This document shows, one piece after another, positions 1 to 10,749 of a stretch of DNA of 64,000 nt; position 1 is the first letter of the stretch; each line of letters opens with the position of its first letter. A model generated the notes under the pieces. That model saw nothing but the letters and a program-made list of their open reading frames with translations. It was not told where the DNA came from and ran no database searches. The DNA is taken from assembly GCF_012489685.1 (NCBI RefSeq), contig NC_080041.1, forward strand, positions 135,671,785-135,735,784. The letters run 5' to 3'. The translations under genes were made by a program, and so were the position numbers. This stretch comes from Lotus japonicus (Eukaryota > Streptophyta > Magnoliopsida > Fabales > Fabaceae).

Positions 1-840
1 AAAATCTCTTTTTCTTTGAAAATTTTAGCTATTGAAGTTTATTTGGTTTCATTCTCAGTTTTCTGAACTTGAAAATTACTTTCAAAAATATTTTTGAATA
101 TGTTTTTTTGTAGAAGAGAAGAAAAAAATGTTTTAATGAGCTTAAATATTTGTGATTTGAAAACAAAAAACTGAAATAAAAAATATATGTTTTGAGATTT
201 TAGTTTTAAAAACTAAAATAAGAACATTTTCAAAGAACAATTTCTAATGTTAAGTCAAACAAATATTTTTCTTTTTATATTTTTCAAAATTAAAAGCTAT
301 TTAGCAAAATCATAATGTCCTAAGTCTCTCTATTTTTAATTTACAAAATTTCTTCAATAAACTACTTCAAAACTAAAACTAGAATTTCATTTACATCACC
401 CGCTCTCTCTCCCCTCCCTCTCTCGCTCCTCTCTATCTTTCTCTTTCCCCCTCACTCTTTCGCTCCTATGGAGGGTCGAACTCATAACTTGGTAGCCCGA
501 GGCAATTTAGGCTCAGTCAAACCCGGCCCAATTAATATGCCTTACTTATTTAATATGCTATTTTTTATAATTATATCTTTTACTTTATGAATTAATTAAT
601 TAGATAAAACTAATGGTATAGTTGATGAAATAATAATTAATAATATCTTTAGGCCCTAAAATAAACTAGTGAGTATAACATTTAGCTCATTTGTAATTAG
701 GAGTGCAATTTAGAAAAATGAAGTGTGTCATTTTAACTATTGGTAGGAAATCAGCGGTCAAAATTTCAGTAATTTAACAATTAACTATTAGTACTAGCTT
801 ATATTTTCCAATAATTTAATCATTCATTTTTCAATGAAAT
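1..840. other. AT-rich intergenic DNA
   Basis: No gene is supported here. The stretch is AT-rich with long A/T runs. A pyrimidine-rich patch (CTCT/CCCT runs) lies at about 399-460. No ORF has recognisable similarity. Confidence 0.6.
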
Positions 841-1131
841 GAGCAATGCTACGTGGCCAGACAAAGCAGGCACGAGAGGTGCACGAGACTCATTTAGTGG
901 CGGTTTTGAACCGCCACAAAATTATAACTGTCAAAAAATAGAACAACTACAGTTTGTAGCGGTTTAAAACCGCCAGAAAATGCTTTGTGCGTGGTGCACG
1001 AGATCCTTCGTCGTGCCACACAGCATTTTCCTTTTGGCAGTTGTAATTTTGTGGTGATTCAAAATCGCCACTAAATGAGTCTCGTACACCTCTCGTGTAT
1101 GTTTTGTCGGACCACGTAGCATCATTACTCT
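841..1131. repeat. Foldback MITE-like element
   Basis: The two ends are long inverted repeats. The left arm starts near GCAATGCTACGTGG, and the right arm ends with the complement CCACGTAGCATCATT. The arms share TGAGTCTCGT/ACGAGACTCA and the segment GTGGCGGTTTTGAACCGCCAC. The inner loop holds another GCGGTTTAAAACCGCC palindrome. No transposase and no clear target duplication were seen, so the superfamily is not assigned and the ends are good to a few bases. Confidence 0.7.
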
Positions 1132-1640
1132 TACCTTGCACTCTTAAGTGCGTCCATGTTTTTAAACAAGAAAAATCCAGTTAAGGATATGGTGATAAAA
1201 GGATTTACACCCTTTTCTTCACGTTTGTTTTCTCCTAATGTCTTTGATTCCCACTCTAACTAAGGATATGGTGATAAAAACAAGAAAGATTCTCATTTTA
1301 ATTCTAGTAAAATCTTGACTAAATGGCCAAAAGGATATTCTCTGTTTTTGTTGTCAACAAAATAGATATTTTATAATTAGTTAGTCCATAAATGTAAAAT
1401 CATATAAATATATGTCTATCTGAAGTATAACTAGGTCTTTTACGGATCCATCAACACAATCCGCGCATTAACCACATGAAACAAATACACAACTTTATGA
1501 GAGAAAGTAGTCGGTCATTGCTCATTACTCTTAACAACTGAGTTGACATGTGTTGGTGAGGAAATAACAAATCTCCCCATAAGTGAAACTACTATATTTT
1601 CAACACTGGCCCACTTGTGACTAAGAATTCTATGCCCCCT

Positions 1641-2160
1641 TATAAATATGACCCTTGAGCCACAATTATAATACCCATCTTTCCCATCATATCATCCTAA
1701 CTTTCATCTTCTTCTTCTTCTTCGAAGATCATGTGGGTTTTGAGGGTGGAAACTCTAACTCTTTGGTGCAAGATCAAGTACTTTTTTCCAGGGTTCACAC
1801 TGTTATTGGAGCCATGGCCAAATTTAATAGCACAAGGAAGGAGGTAATTCAAAACCTGATCAGGGACTATGCACTCTAGGCAAGTCTGATGCTTGGCTTT
1901 TTCATCTATTGCAAAAGATGGAGGATGATTTTCTGTTTCATTATTATGTCTTTCAATTCAAGAAACCAAAACCACCCCTTTTACAAGGATATGTTACATG
2001 TATTTGCTTCTCTAGCTGTGTGCTCTGTTGCAGTGCAACTGCATTTATGTTATTTACTTACTTGGAGGAAATTTTTGTGTTATTTCAGTTTTATTTTTCT
2101 GTTCTTACTTCATGTTCAATTGAAAATCTTCAATGCAACTTGGGCAGAGCAAAATTGAAA
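1641..2160 (+). other. Candidate transcribed locus, unidentified
   Basis: A good TATA box (TATAAATA, 1641-1648) is followed by a pyrimidine-rich leader with CTT repeats (about 1705-1722). An ATG at 1731 opens a 38-codon frame that ends just after a possible splice donor (AGGAGGTAATTC). Several other small frames overlap downstream, none recognisable. This could be a non-coding transcript, a short peptide gene or the first exon of a decayed gene. The promoter-like layout is seen; transcription is inferred. Confidence 0.25.
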
Positions 2161-3628
2161 CAACAAAAGCTTAGTACTGGTTTGTGTAAATTAATTAAAC
2201 TAAAACATGCTTTGATTCATCAAAATAGTAATATATAGTAACTAATATAGCGAAAAATAGTGGAATGTTATATTTTCAGGATTGGATTTGATATTGTAAT
2301 AAACCTCAGACAAGAGCTACATACATATGGATCATCATCTTGGTAAGTTATTGCCTCACCAACGAGCTAATCCGATTTGAGCCCCTCCTCAAACGAATCC
2401 TCCTTTAGCTCCTCAGCTTACAAATATTAGCAACCATTTCCAGCAGTTCTTATACCCTTCTAAGGATTGGTCCTTACGAGTTACTCACTCGTCTTATTGG
2501 GCAATTTTAAGTGAAGAATGTTTAGCACTAACAAATATGGCAATAATAAAAGTGAATGTAGATGCTTATCTTGTTTCTAATATCTATAGCTCCTGAAGTG
2601 TTGGAACTTGGATAAAATGAATTAAATGTATCAGCCAAAACATCACAAGTGTATGAACTCAAGCAACCAATTAACGTTCGCCAAGTATATGAATGATTCA
2701 TTTGTGACAAAGTTAAGCTGCAAATCTGCAATTAGTTAATAAACAAGTATGATTAATCCTATTGAGTTTTTATAACAGTTTAGAATTCCCAATGTGTCCA
2801 ATTTCCATTTGCAAGTAGTCCTAAACTACATTTTGAATGCACTTGGGTTTCCCTTTTCTTTAAGCCGCCATAGCATACATGAATCTTCTATTGACTTTTC
2901 TTATTAATTATTAAACACAAAATGTTAATTCGCCCCACAATGCTCTCAGTGTAATGCCAATGCAAAAGGCAAAGATTTGTAGTTTTCACCAATATCATTA
3001 TTTATAAAGTTTATTGTTCTGATCTGCCACGCTTTGGTTTACTTTTAGGATAAGGATGATCTCATCAAACTCTACCCTCCATTAATTAGTCCATCATCTG
3101 CTTTGTTTTTCATTGCTAGATGATCTAGTCACCTTGTCTCACCTGAAGGAAAGTGATGGCCATCAACAAAATTAGCCGGCTGATTAACAATATTATATTA
3201 GTTTATGAGTCAGCTAATGCAAAAACGACAAGCTGAATGATATTTAACTTCGATAACTTCATATGATAGATGTAGTTAAACTAAGTATAAGTATTTAGTT
3301 TACCATTGAGTTTTTTTTTTACAGTTTACCATTGAGTTTAATAACTATGTAAGGAAAAATGTAAAAAAAAAATTGTACAAATACATCCAATAAGAATTCA
3401 CGATTTTACCGCATCATCAATAAACTAAAATAAGAAGAAAAATAAAACATTACAAGATATGATTAGATGTATCTCAAAAACTCTTTATACTTTCAATGTA
3501 TATCAATTTGGTTTGGGTTGAGGACTTTCCTTCACGTCTTTCATCTTATGTTTGCTCTTATTCTTGCCTTCTGAGCCAACTTCGATTGATTTTCCATGAA
3601 TTATTCTTTTTATAAAAATAAATCTTGG
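2161..3628. other. Intergenic DNA without supported genes
   Basis: AT-rich sequence. A short Pro/Gln-rich translation around 2350-2450 looks like decayed coding or retroelement DNA but has stops and cannot be assigned. A direct repeat of TTTACCATTGAGTTT lies near 3300-3340. Confidence 0.4.
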
Positions 3629-3954
3629 GTTAAATATGTCTTTGGTCCCTACAGAATAGTAAATTACTTGTTTTGATCCTTCAATTTTTTTTTTTGAAAT
3701 ACATCCCAACTTATGGAAATACTCATATTTTGGAGGACCAATACCTCAAGAAAAAATATTTTGAATGCCTACTTTAATAGTTTCCAGTCTTAAAATTGTA
3801 TTTTTCAGTCCCCAAATTTTGATTTTAGTCCCTCTCAACTCTCAATTTCAAGGACTCAAACATGTGAATTTCTAAAATTTGATGATGTATTTTAAAGAAA
3901 AAATTTAAAGATCAAAACTAATAATTCACTACAAAACAAGCACATTTAACCCTT
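3629..3954. repeat. MITE-like repeat with GGGTTAAATATG ends
   Basis: The left end reads GGGTTAAATATGTCTTTGG and the right end CAAGCACATTTAACCC, an imperfect terminal inverted repeat of about 12 bp. The interior contains GGTCCCT and GATCCTTCAATT phrases that are common in repeated legume DNA. There is no coding capacity. The target duplication is unclear, so the class is open. Confidence 0.5.
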
Positions 3955-5119
3955 GGATAAGTACATTTGTAAAGAAAATGTATGGCTTGATTACGAATCT
4001 ATTTAGGTAAGGTTGTGGTTAAAGGGTATATATGATGAAGAAAATCAAGGTAATTAAACAAGCCACATCTGAAAATGTCTGAAAATGTGATTTTCATTAA
4101 TTTTATAATTGATTGATATTTCTGGTTATCACATAATATACATTGATCACATGTTAGTTCTGAGTGACAGCGATGAACCACGGGAGAAGCAATATTCGTA
4201 CGATGTTCAAACTTGTTAATTTCAAAAATTAGTGGTAGTTGATAAGATATCCAATAATGATGAATAAAAAGTTTCTTTCCAAGTGCTTGTTGCACTAAAA
4301 TTCAAAGTATATTTATTTTCTGTGGATTAGGTCATTATAGAATTTTCTTATGCGGGTTCCACTATCACCGGCTCTTTTGATGTTTGGTTGGATACAGGAA
4401 AATGACAAGAAATAATAAGTTGAAAATTAATATAATGGACAAAAATAGTAAAAATGTTGTATTGCTTAGTATGAGAAGAATAGAAAAATTAATGAAGAGA
4501 AATAAATATGAAATTCTCTTTCTAAAAGTTGGAAGAGACAAAATAGTAGTATTTTGATTATAGGACAAAAGTACCTTTGGAATTGAAAAGGGAATGATGG
4601 TGATGAATTTGATAAGGGATGTGGTTGAAGAAATATAGAACTACTTATGCAGCAATGACGTGTATTTATCAATTTAGAAATAAATACAAATTTACTAGTT
4701 TAAAAATCATTAACCAAATGTGTCAATAAAACAGAAAAAGCTTTGAATTCAAAAATAATATTCAAACGTATTAAATTGCTAATTGTACGCCATTTACCCT
4801 CTAAAATACACTCAACAGTCAACAATATCAAAAATCAAAATCATATTTTATGATCATGTTTGTGCTGCCGACAACACCTCAAACCAAAGAACCAAGTATA
4901 GCTGATTTGAGACTCAGTTATATGCAATTTCAATAGAACAAGGTCATTTTTTGAAAGAATGACAATAATGTTACAACAGAACCTCAGTAAAATACAATCC
5001 TATGCTAGATATACAAAAATTTCTTAATTACATTTCCCACTAGAACAACTGCATGTGTAAGCTGGTTAAAGGAATGAACTATCAACCATGGTTTACATCA
5101 CCATTTCCCCTCATTACAA
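3955..5119. other. Intergenic and 3' flank of the IPUT1-like gene
   Basis: No gene is recognised. The last part, next to 5119, must contain the 3' UTR of the minus-strand gene that ends at 5120. The rest is AT-rich with only short open frames. Confidence 0.4.
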
Positions 5120-8100
5120 TCAACATGAGAAACACAAGCTCCTATTCCGAGCAATATCCCACTCTTCAAGGCCTTTAAGAAATGATCTGATAGCAAGATG
5201 TTCGGCAGCGTATGTCATGAAAGATGCCAATATCATGCCCCCAGCAACCATCAAACCTAACCTGTTCAAAGTAGAAATGAAGTGTAAGTGTAACTTCAAC
5301 GAGAAACGTTTGAGAAATGCTGTTTTTCATACCAGAACTACTTTGAAACAAGAACAAAAATAAGTGATTACAAAAGTCTAGACAAGATTCTACCAAGAAA
5401 TAGCGAATGAGTGTGAGAAGAAGTGTCGAACACAGCCAATGGCTAATTCTTCTGGTATAACAAACCAGGAAAGAAAATATTTCTTCTCGGTAATCTTGTT
5501 TTAATATTCAGGTAAATGATCAGACATCCAAGGACTGAGGTTAAGCTTTTAAAATAAAAGCTTAAGACCCTTCACATACATCTCTTCTTAGGGAATTCAG
5601 ATCGCAATTAGTATAACTACATCTTTTACTAATAAGCCAGTTACCAAAAAACATCTCCTAACATATGATCTTTGAGACTTAGTGCGTGTTTGGAAATCAT
5701 TCAACAATTGATTCAAAAGCTAGAATCAATTCTGGGGAGAAACTTATGTGGGTAGCTTCTGGGTTTAAGAATTGATTATGATGAAAGAAGAGTTGATCCA
5801 AACATACTATAAGAGTCCCTGGGCCTTACAAGTAAGGCATTAAAACACTTAATTGATATCAAGCTGATATAAAGTACTACCCATACATAAGAACCACAAA
5901 AATTAACTAAAATATGTAGAAATTAAAAAGGTAGCCCTACTTCTAACTTTTACTAGTATTATTTTAATGCTTCTGCTTCAAGTGAGAACAAGCAAGTTAT
6001 CAATCAAACAACTGCGCAGATTGGCCATTGAAGATTCTTTTAATGTTGAAGTTTGACATTTAAAAATTGAAAAAATACTCATTAGTCCGTGATGATGAAG
6101 ACATGGCACTCGGAACAGAGTTACTTTCTGAACCACAAAGCTACAAGTTTTGCACCAAAAAGATGATTTCAAGTATTTTAACTAGACCTGTCATGATGGA
6201 AATCATACAAGCTGCATGAGTAGTTTTTTGCTAATAAATTAGAACGCAAATTGCAAATTACCTTGGAAACAAGGCAGTTATTCCAAAAAGACAAGGCAAA
6301 GATGGAGCAGCAATGGCCAACAAGGCCATCCCTAAACCATAGTACAGTGTAGTAACATCACAAGAGGACATTTGTCGCTGATGACCTGTAAATACAGATA
6401 ATGTGCCGACACAGAATTAATAATGTTACTGGAATTTTTTTTTTTAAAATAACATCAAGGTAACAAATAAAGGAAAGACTAAACCAAAAATAAGCACTAT
6501 TCTTGAGAACATACGTTTTCCAGAATCATAATCTGAAGACTCAGGATCTGACAAGGAGGATGCTGCTCGAGATGCCACGACTCTTCCCCAGTGATAAATC
6601 AAATGGAGATAACCTCCAAATAATATAACGAAAATTGTGAACGTCCATTCATACATCAAAAGCAAACCAGTCCACGGCATCACTTGCCGAGGAACAATCG
6701 ATAGAGCTAGTCCTAGAGACACCACTGCAGATATAAAACAGACACCAACAGAAATGCCACCCAAATAAGCAGGAACCTTTGACTGAGCACCACTTAAGAA
6801 CTGCTTGACACCATAGAAATAAATGTTAGTATGTTGGAAATAAATAAATGTCAGTAGTAAGCATATCCAACTAGCGGATATGCATCCTCTCATTTGAAGC
6901 CATGACTGGACCAGGTAATTTGACGAAACAGATAGACATAATTCCCTGTGCCGGAAAAGAATGTGAAGCCCAATGGATTTTAGGAGGTTCTACACAGGGC
7001 ATTGTGTTTGTCTCTCTCATCAAACGACTTGGTCATACGAGGGCCTGACATGAGAGGGTCCAAATCCCAAGCCAAAAGACAAAGAAGAGAAAACCAACCT
7101 GCTGGATTGAATTGGTTACTGATGTTGAAGTACTAGTATATGCAAGTGGTGCACTTGATCTAATCCTATAATAAAGGTGTTTGACTTGATCACATAGTGA
7201 GCCCCTACAAAGTGAACTCAAGTTCCCTTGATTCTGCAACAAATTACAATATTCAGAGATTTATTTGAAACCCTATTTGCTAAATTCACTAAGATTATCC
7301 ATGATAGCTGACCTTTATAAATGAATGGTAGCAGCAAAAGAGTAAAGCACATAATGGCAGCATAAAGAGAAACTTCACAAGAAAATTGTCCTTAGGATTT
7401 TGGCCCTTTCCTGTTCCAGGAAGGGATTCCTCAAGCTGTATCCTTACATCCTGAAAAACCCACAAAGGTAAGAACAACTAAGCCAGCATTCTTTTGTTAC
7501 AAGCTATCATACCAATAGAGGAAAATGAGTTGCACAAATACCTGCCAGACATCAACAGGTTTCAAAAGCCAAGATGTCCACCAGTCCCAAGGCTTAAGTG
7601 GGCCTAGTGTATAGTGAATCACACGGAGTTCCTTATCATCTACCATCCACTGGATAGATCAGCATGAGTAATTAGAACGTTAGACAACTGAATTGAAAGA
7701 AGCAATATAAAAGAATTTTCAGATGCAAAAATAAATATATTTGGTATGCATGCAACTAAGTGTATGAAATCTCCTTCATAATACTCATTATTTAAGATTT
7801 ATTCAGGTAAGCCTGCATGAGGTAGTTGCAGAAGCTAGACAACCAATTCAGTCTGTGCACTAAAAGAAGGCATCTAAGACAAATTTTCACGAGTCTGAGC
7901 TACTCGCTCCTTGTTGAGGCCCCACATCGGCTAAAGATAGGACAAAGTAATCATTCAAAAGATAGGGCAATCCCCAACACTAAGTTAACTTTAAGGAAAA
8001 ATTAAGCTCATGCTCAAGTTCTAAGATGGTATCAAGGCCTATCCCTAAATCCTTTATTGCGTCACCCATAGATGGGACACGAAGAGCTATTCAGCTCTGC

Positions 8101-9890
8101 AACAATTCAGATATTCAGCCTTGGGCATGAGGAGTGTGTTCAGGACTTGAGGTACACCATATTTTGACTAGAGATATGACCAAAGTTGTCTTTATAAATG
8201 TAAATGGTAGGGAAATCCTCACTCCTAAGCTACAGTACAGTCAGGCATAGGTTGGAGTTCTAAGAATTCTTAATGAAATAACGTTCCCAAACCTACCAAG
8301 TACCAACAATTAAAAAACTCAGCAAGAACATTTCAGAAAGACAGCACACGTAAATCAAAATTACATCATATGACATGTGGGATAAATGAAAATGTACGAC
8401 TCTTTCAGACAAAGCCAACCAATTCTAGCACATATTCCATCTTAACTGAACTCAAATAATCAGATCAAGCATGATTAAGCTAAAATGGCATCATATATCT
8501 CTACTGCCTCACTGACTCTGATCCCTTAAAATGAAAGGACCATCCTCTCATTACCTATAATCTAGTACCTTGTTAGCAAGCATATAAAGACCAACATCTG
8601 CATTATACAGTGTTGATAGTCTCTCCATTTCAGGAATGGGTCTGGAATTCAAAATCTCAGGGGACAAATTTGGCTCAAAAACACGTGCATTGGGAAATCC
8701 AGGGTAATAGGAATTGAGAAATCCTTGATCTCCTGTTCAAAAGAGTTCAGGTTCAAATCAACATCTGGCATATATATCACTGAAAACAAATAAATTCAAA
8801 GGAACAAAAGCAATAGAATTTAAAAGTAGCACACAAAAAGAGTTTTACCTCCTGTATAAGACGCAGTAGTTTTTATCTTGCCCACCATGTCATTAAAAAT
8901 AGTTTCAGATGGCTCCACCACCATGACTCCCGAATTCAACCTCTCAGAATGCTTTAAATTCGCACAGAACTTCCCACATTTGAAAAGATCATCAATATTC
9001 TTAACCACAACTGTGTCCGCATCAAGGTAAACAACTGCACATTCATATTCAACACATAAACAACAAATAATGATTGAAGAAAAAAAAAAGAAAAGCTTTA
9101 AGGTAACCAAACTGCATAGGAAATACACACTCCCACTCCAAAGGCAATACATAATCTAAATGGAAATTTCAAAGTACCCTCCTTATGTATTTCCATAACC
9201 AGACAAGGTACACAGTGTCTGCTTGTATTTCAGTTAGAAAGTGTTTTCACCCAGCGTAGGTCCATCCATAGCTTCTTTCATGTTTGGGGCTTGGGAATGT
9301 GTGATCTCGAATTCCAATGCCCCAAACGGACCACCAAACTGAAAACCAAACACAACCATAAAAGGCAAAAAAATTGTTACCTTTCTTGTAGTTAGTCATG
9401 TTAAATATTCTGAGCTTTGTATAAACACCCCAAAATCTCGTTGGACGCACTCGATTAGGATTAGCCAGTAAACTAATCTTCTCCACTATCCACCCATCAG
9501 CCTACACAAAAAAAGGAAAAATATTCAAATACAAATCCACCAAAATGAAGAGCTAAAATTAGAAATCAAATAAAAATTGAATTTTGAGGAATACCCATCA
9601 TTTATTGCTTCAGAGAGAAAGGAAAAAATTACCCGGAGAAGGTTTTTGGCGTAATCAGAAACCCCATCTGAGACCAAAACTACCATATCCTTATTGGATC
9701 GAGTGATGCGAATGGATTTTCCCAAAACTCGAACACCCAATAGGAATTCATCGCCGTACAGAAGAGTGACATATGCTTCATCATTTTTCTTCGATGTAGA
9801 TCCTAAACTGTCACACCCTTGAAATTGAACACAGAAAACTAGAGCAAAAGCTATCAAGCTCAACCAGTACCATGTACGATTTGGTTTCAT
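5120..9890 (-). CDS. IPUT1: Inositol phosphorylceramide glucuronosyltransferase (GT8, PGSIP6-type)
   Basis: Ten exons, join(5120..5261, 6262..6385, 6515..6800, 7099..7233, 7313..7450, 7542..7649, 8569..8732, 8849..9034, 9381..9501, 9633..9890), read on the minus strand, give 553 aa. The model opens with a hydrophobic signal anchor. A GT8 fold follows with YVTLLYGDEFLLGVRVLGKS, NPTRFWG-like NRVRPTRFWGVYTKL and the metal-binding DxD motif in YLDADTVVVKN. Next come NLKHSERLNSGVMVVEP and the HYTLGPLKPWDWW motif. The C-terminal third holds several membrane segments. Order and length match Arabidopsis IPUT1/PGSIP6 (about 537 aa). In that family the enzyme is Golgi-localised and adds glucuronic acid to inositol phosphorylceramide, the first sugar step of plant GIPC sphingolipids. 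The exon 8 acceptor near 6800 is a CAAGCAG alternative (shift of 3 bp possible). Intron 5 (7650-8568) contains a TRIM-like repeat. Confidence 0.93.
5681..5810. repeat. Dispersed GTGTTTGGA repeat copy
   Basis: The copy starts with GCGTGTTTGGAAATC and ends with GATCCAAACATACT, so the ends are inverted. The interior has AGAATCAATTCTGG and AACTTATGTGGGTAGCTTCTG phrases. Related stretches occur at about 20521-20660, 25502-25775, 51224-51310 and 57632-57730. It lies in intron 9 of the IPUT1-like gene. Confidence 0.5.
7912..8265 (+). mobile_element. TRIM-like mini LTR retrotransposon in an intron
   Basis: The left LTR begins TGTTGAGGCCCCACATCGG and runs to about 8028. It is followed by TGGTATCAAGGCC, which resembles the tRNA-Met primer-binding site used by plant TRIMs. 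The right LTR begins at about 8137 after a purine-rich GGCATGAGGAG tract. It repeats the left LTR in diverged form (GCTAAAGATAGGACAAAG versus ACTAGAGATATGACCAAAG; both end TTCTAAGA). It has no coding region. No clean 5-bp target duplication was found, consistent with age. The host is intron 5 of the IPUT1-like gene, in opposite orientation. Confidence 0.6.
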
Positions 9891-10749
9891 TTTGGAATGA
9901 ATTTAATTCCAGAGGGGTGGACTGTGGAAGTTGAATTTAAATAAGGGATGACGAAGGTTGAAACTTGAATTGAAATTGAGAAACTTCGAGCTTCTCTGTC
10001 TCTGTCTCTGTCTCTGTCGTGTATGACCTATACTCTGTTTCAGTCTTGTATGGCTGCGTAAGGCGACTTCCTCGAACAAAACGCCGCATTAAGGGGTTTT
10101 TTAAAAATAAGAGAAATTGATCATTTGCGACGGACAGGTCTGTAATTAGCATTTTGCGACGGGCTGATCTATTACAAGTATCTTGCAACGGATAGGTCTG
10201 TCACAGTGGTCATTATATTTGACAGACGATTTATCAATTATTACCTAGTGCCTTAAAAATGATGAAAATTAAGTGATTGATAAAAAATTAAAATAAGGAA
10301 TTTAAATTTGGGCTAAAATAAGGTACAAAGTGTTTGTGTTGAAATTATGCATATAAATATATAATGAATAACTTTCAGCTTAACGTGGATTGGAGAACTC
10401 CAAAGATACACATATGAGAGATGAATTATCCAAGAAAAAATCTACAATACTCATGAAGTACATGGATCAGGATCCTCTCATGTAAGAACTCTATCATGTG
10501 CCATGAGAAGATCAATATCATGTAGTTCATATACTTCCTTAATCATAACAATGCAAATGAGTTCCCTGCACTTAAGACCCCACAAAAATAACTTCTCCGC
10601 AGAAAATCTAAAAACATTGGAAGCATATCTATGAACTCGCCTATTTAAGGACGTAGATCATAGTCCTTGGCCACAACAGTCTGAACAAAAACTGGAAGGG
10701 AAAAACCGAAGGCATGTGCATGCTACATATCTGGACGACGTGGACAATT
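9891..10749. other. Intergenic: promoter side of IPUT1-like gene
   Basis: Just upstream of the IPUT1-like start is a CT/GA microsatellite (about 9992-10018) that would lie in its 5' leader. A short direct repeat around GCGACGG[A/G]C and CAACGGATAGGTCTGT follows at 10115-10205. Nothing else is recognised. Confidence 0.4.

Noticed and set aside
1870..1915. Possible miR169*-like segment (GGCAAGTCTGATGCTTGGCT)
   Set aside because: It differs from the known sequence at several positions, and no complementary arm able to form a precursor was found nearby.
4365..4672. Hydrophobic minus-strand open frames (67-68 codons) suggesting a small membrane protein
   Set aside because: T-rich DNA gives Phe/Leu/Ile-rich frames by chance; no start context, splice structure or similarity supports a gene.
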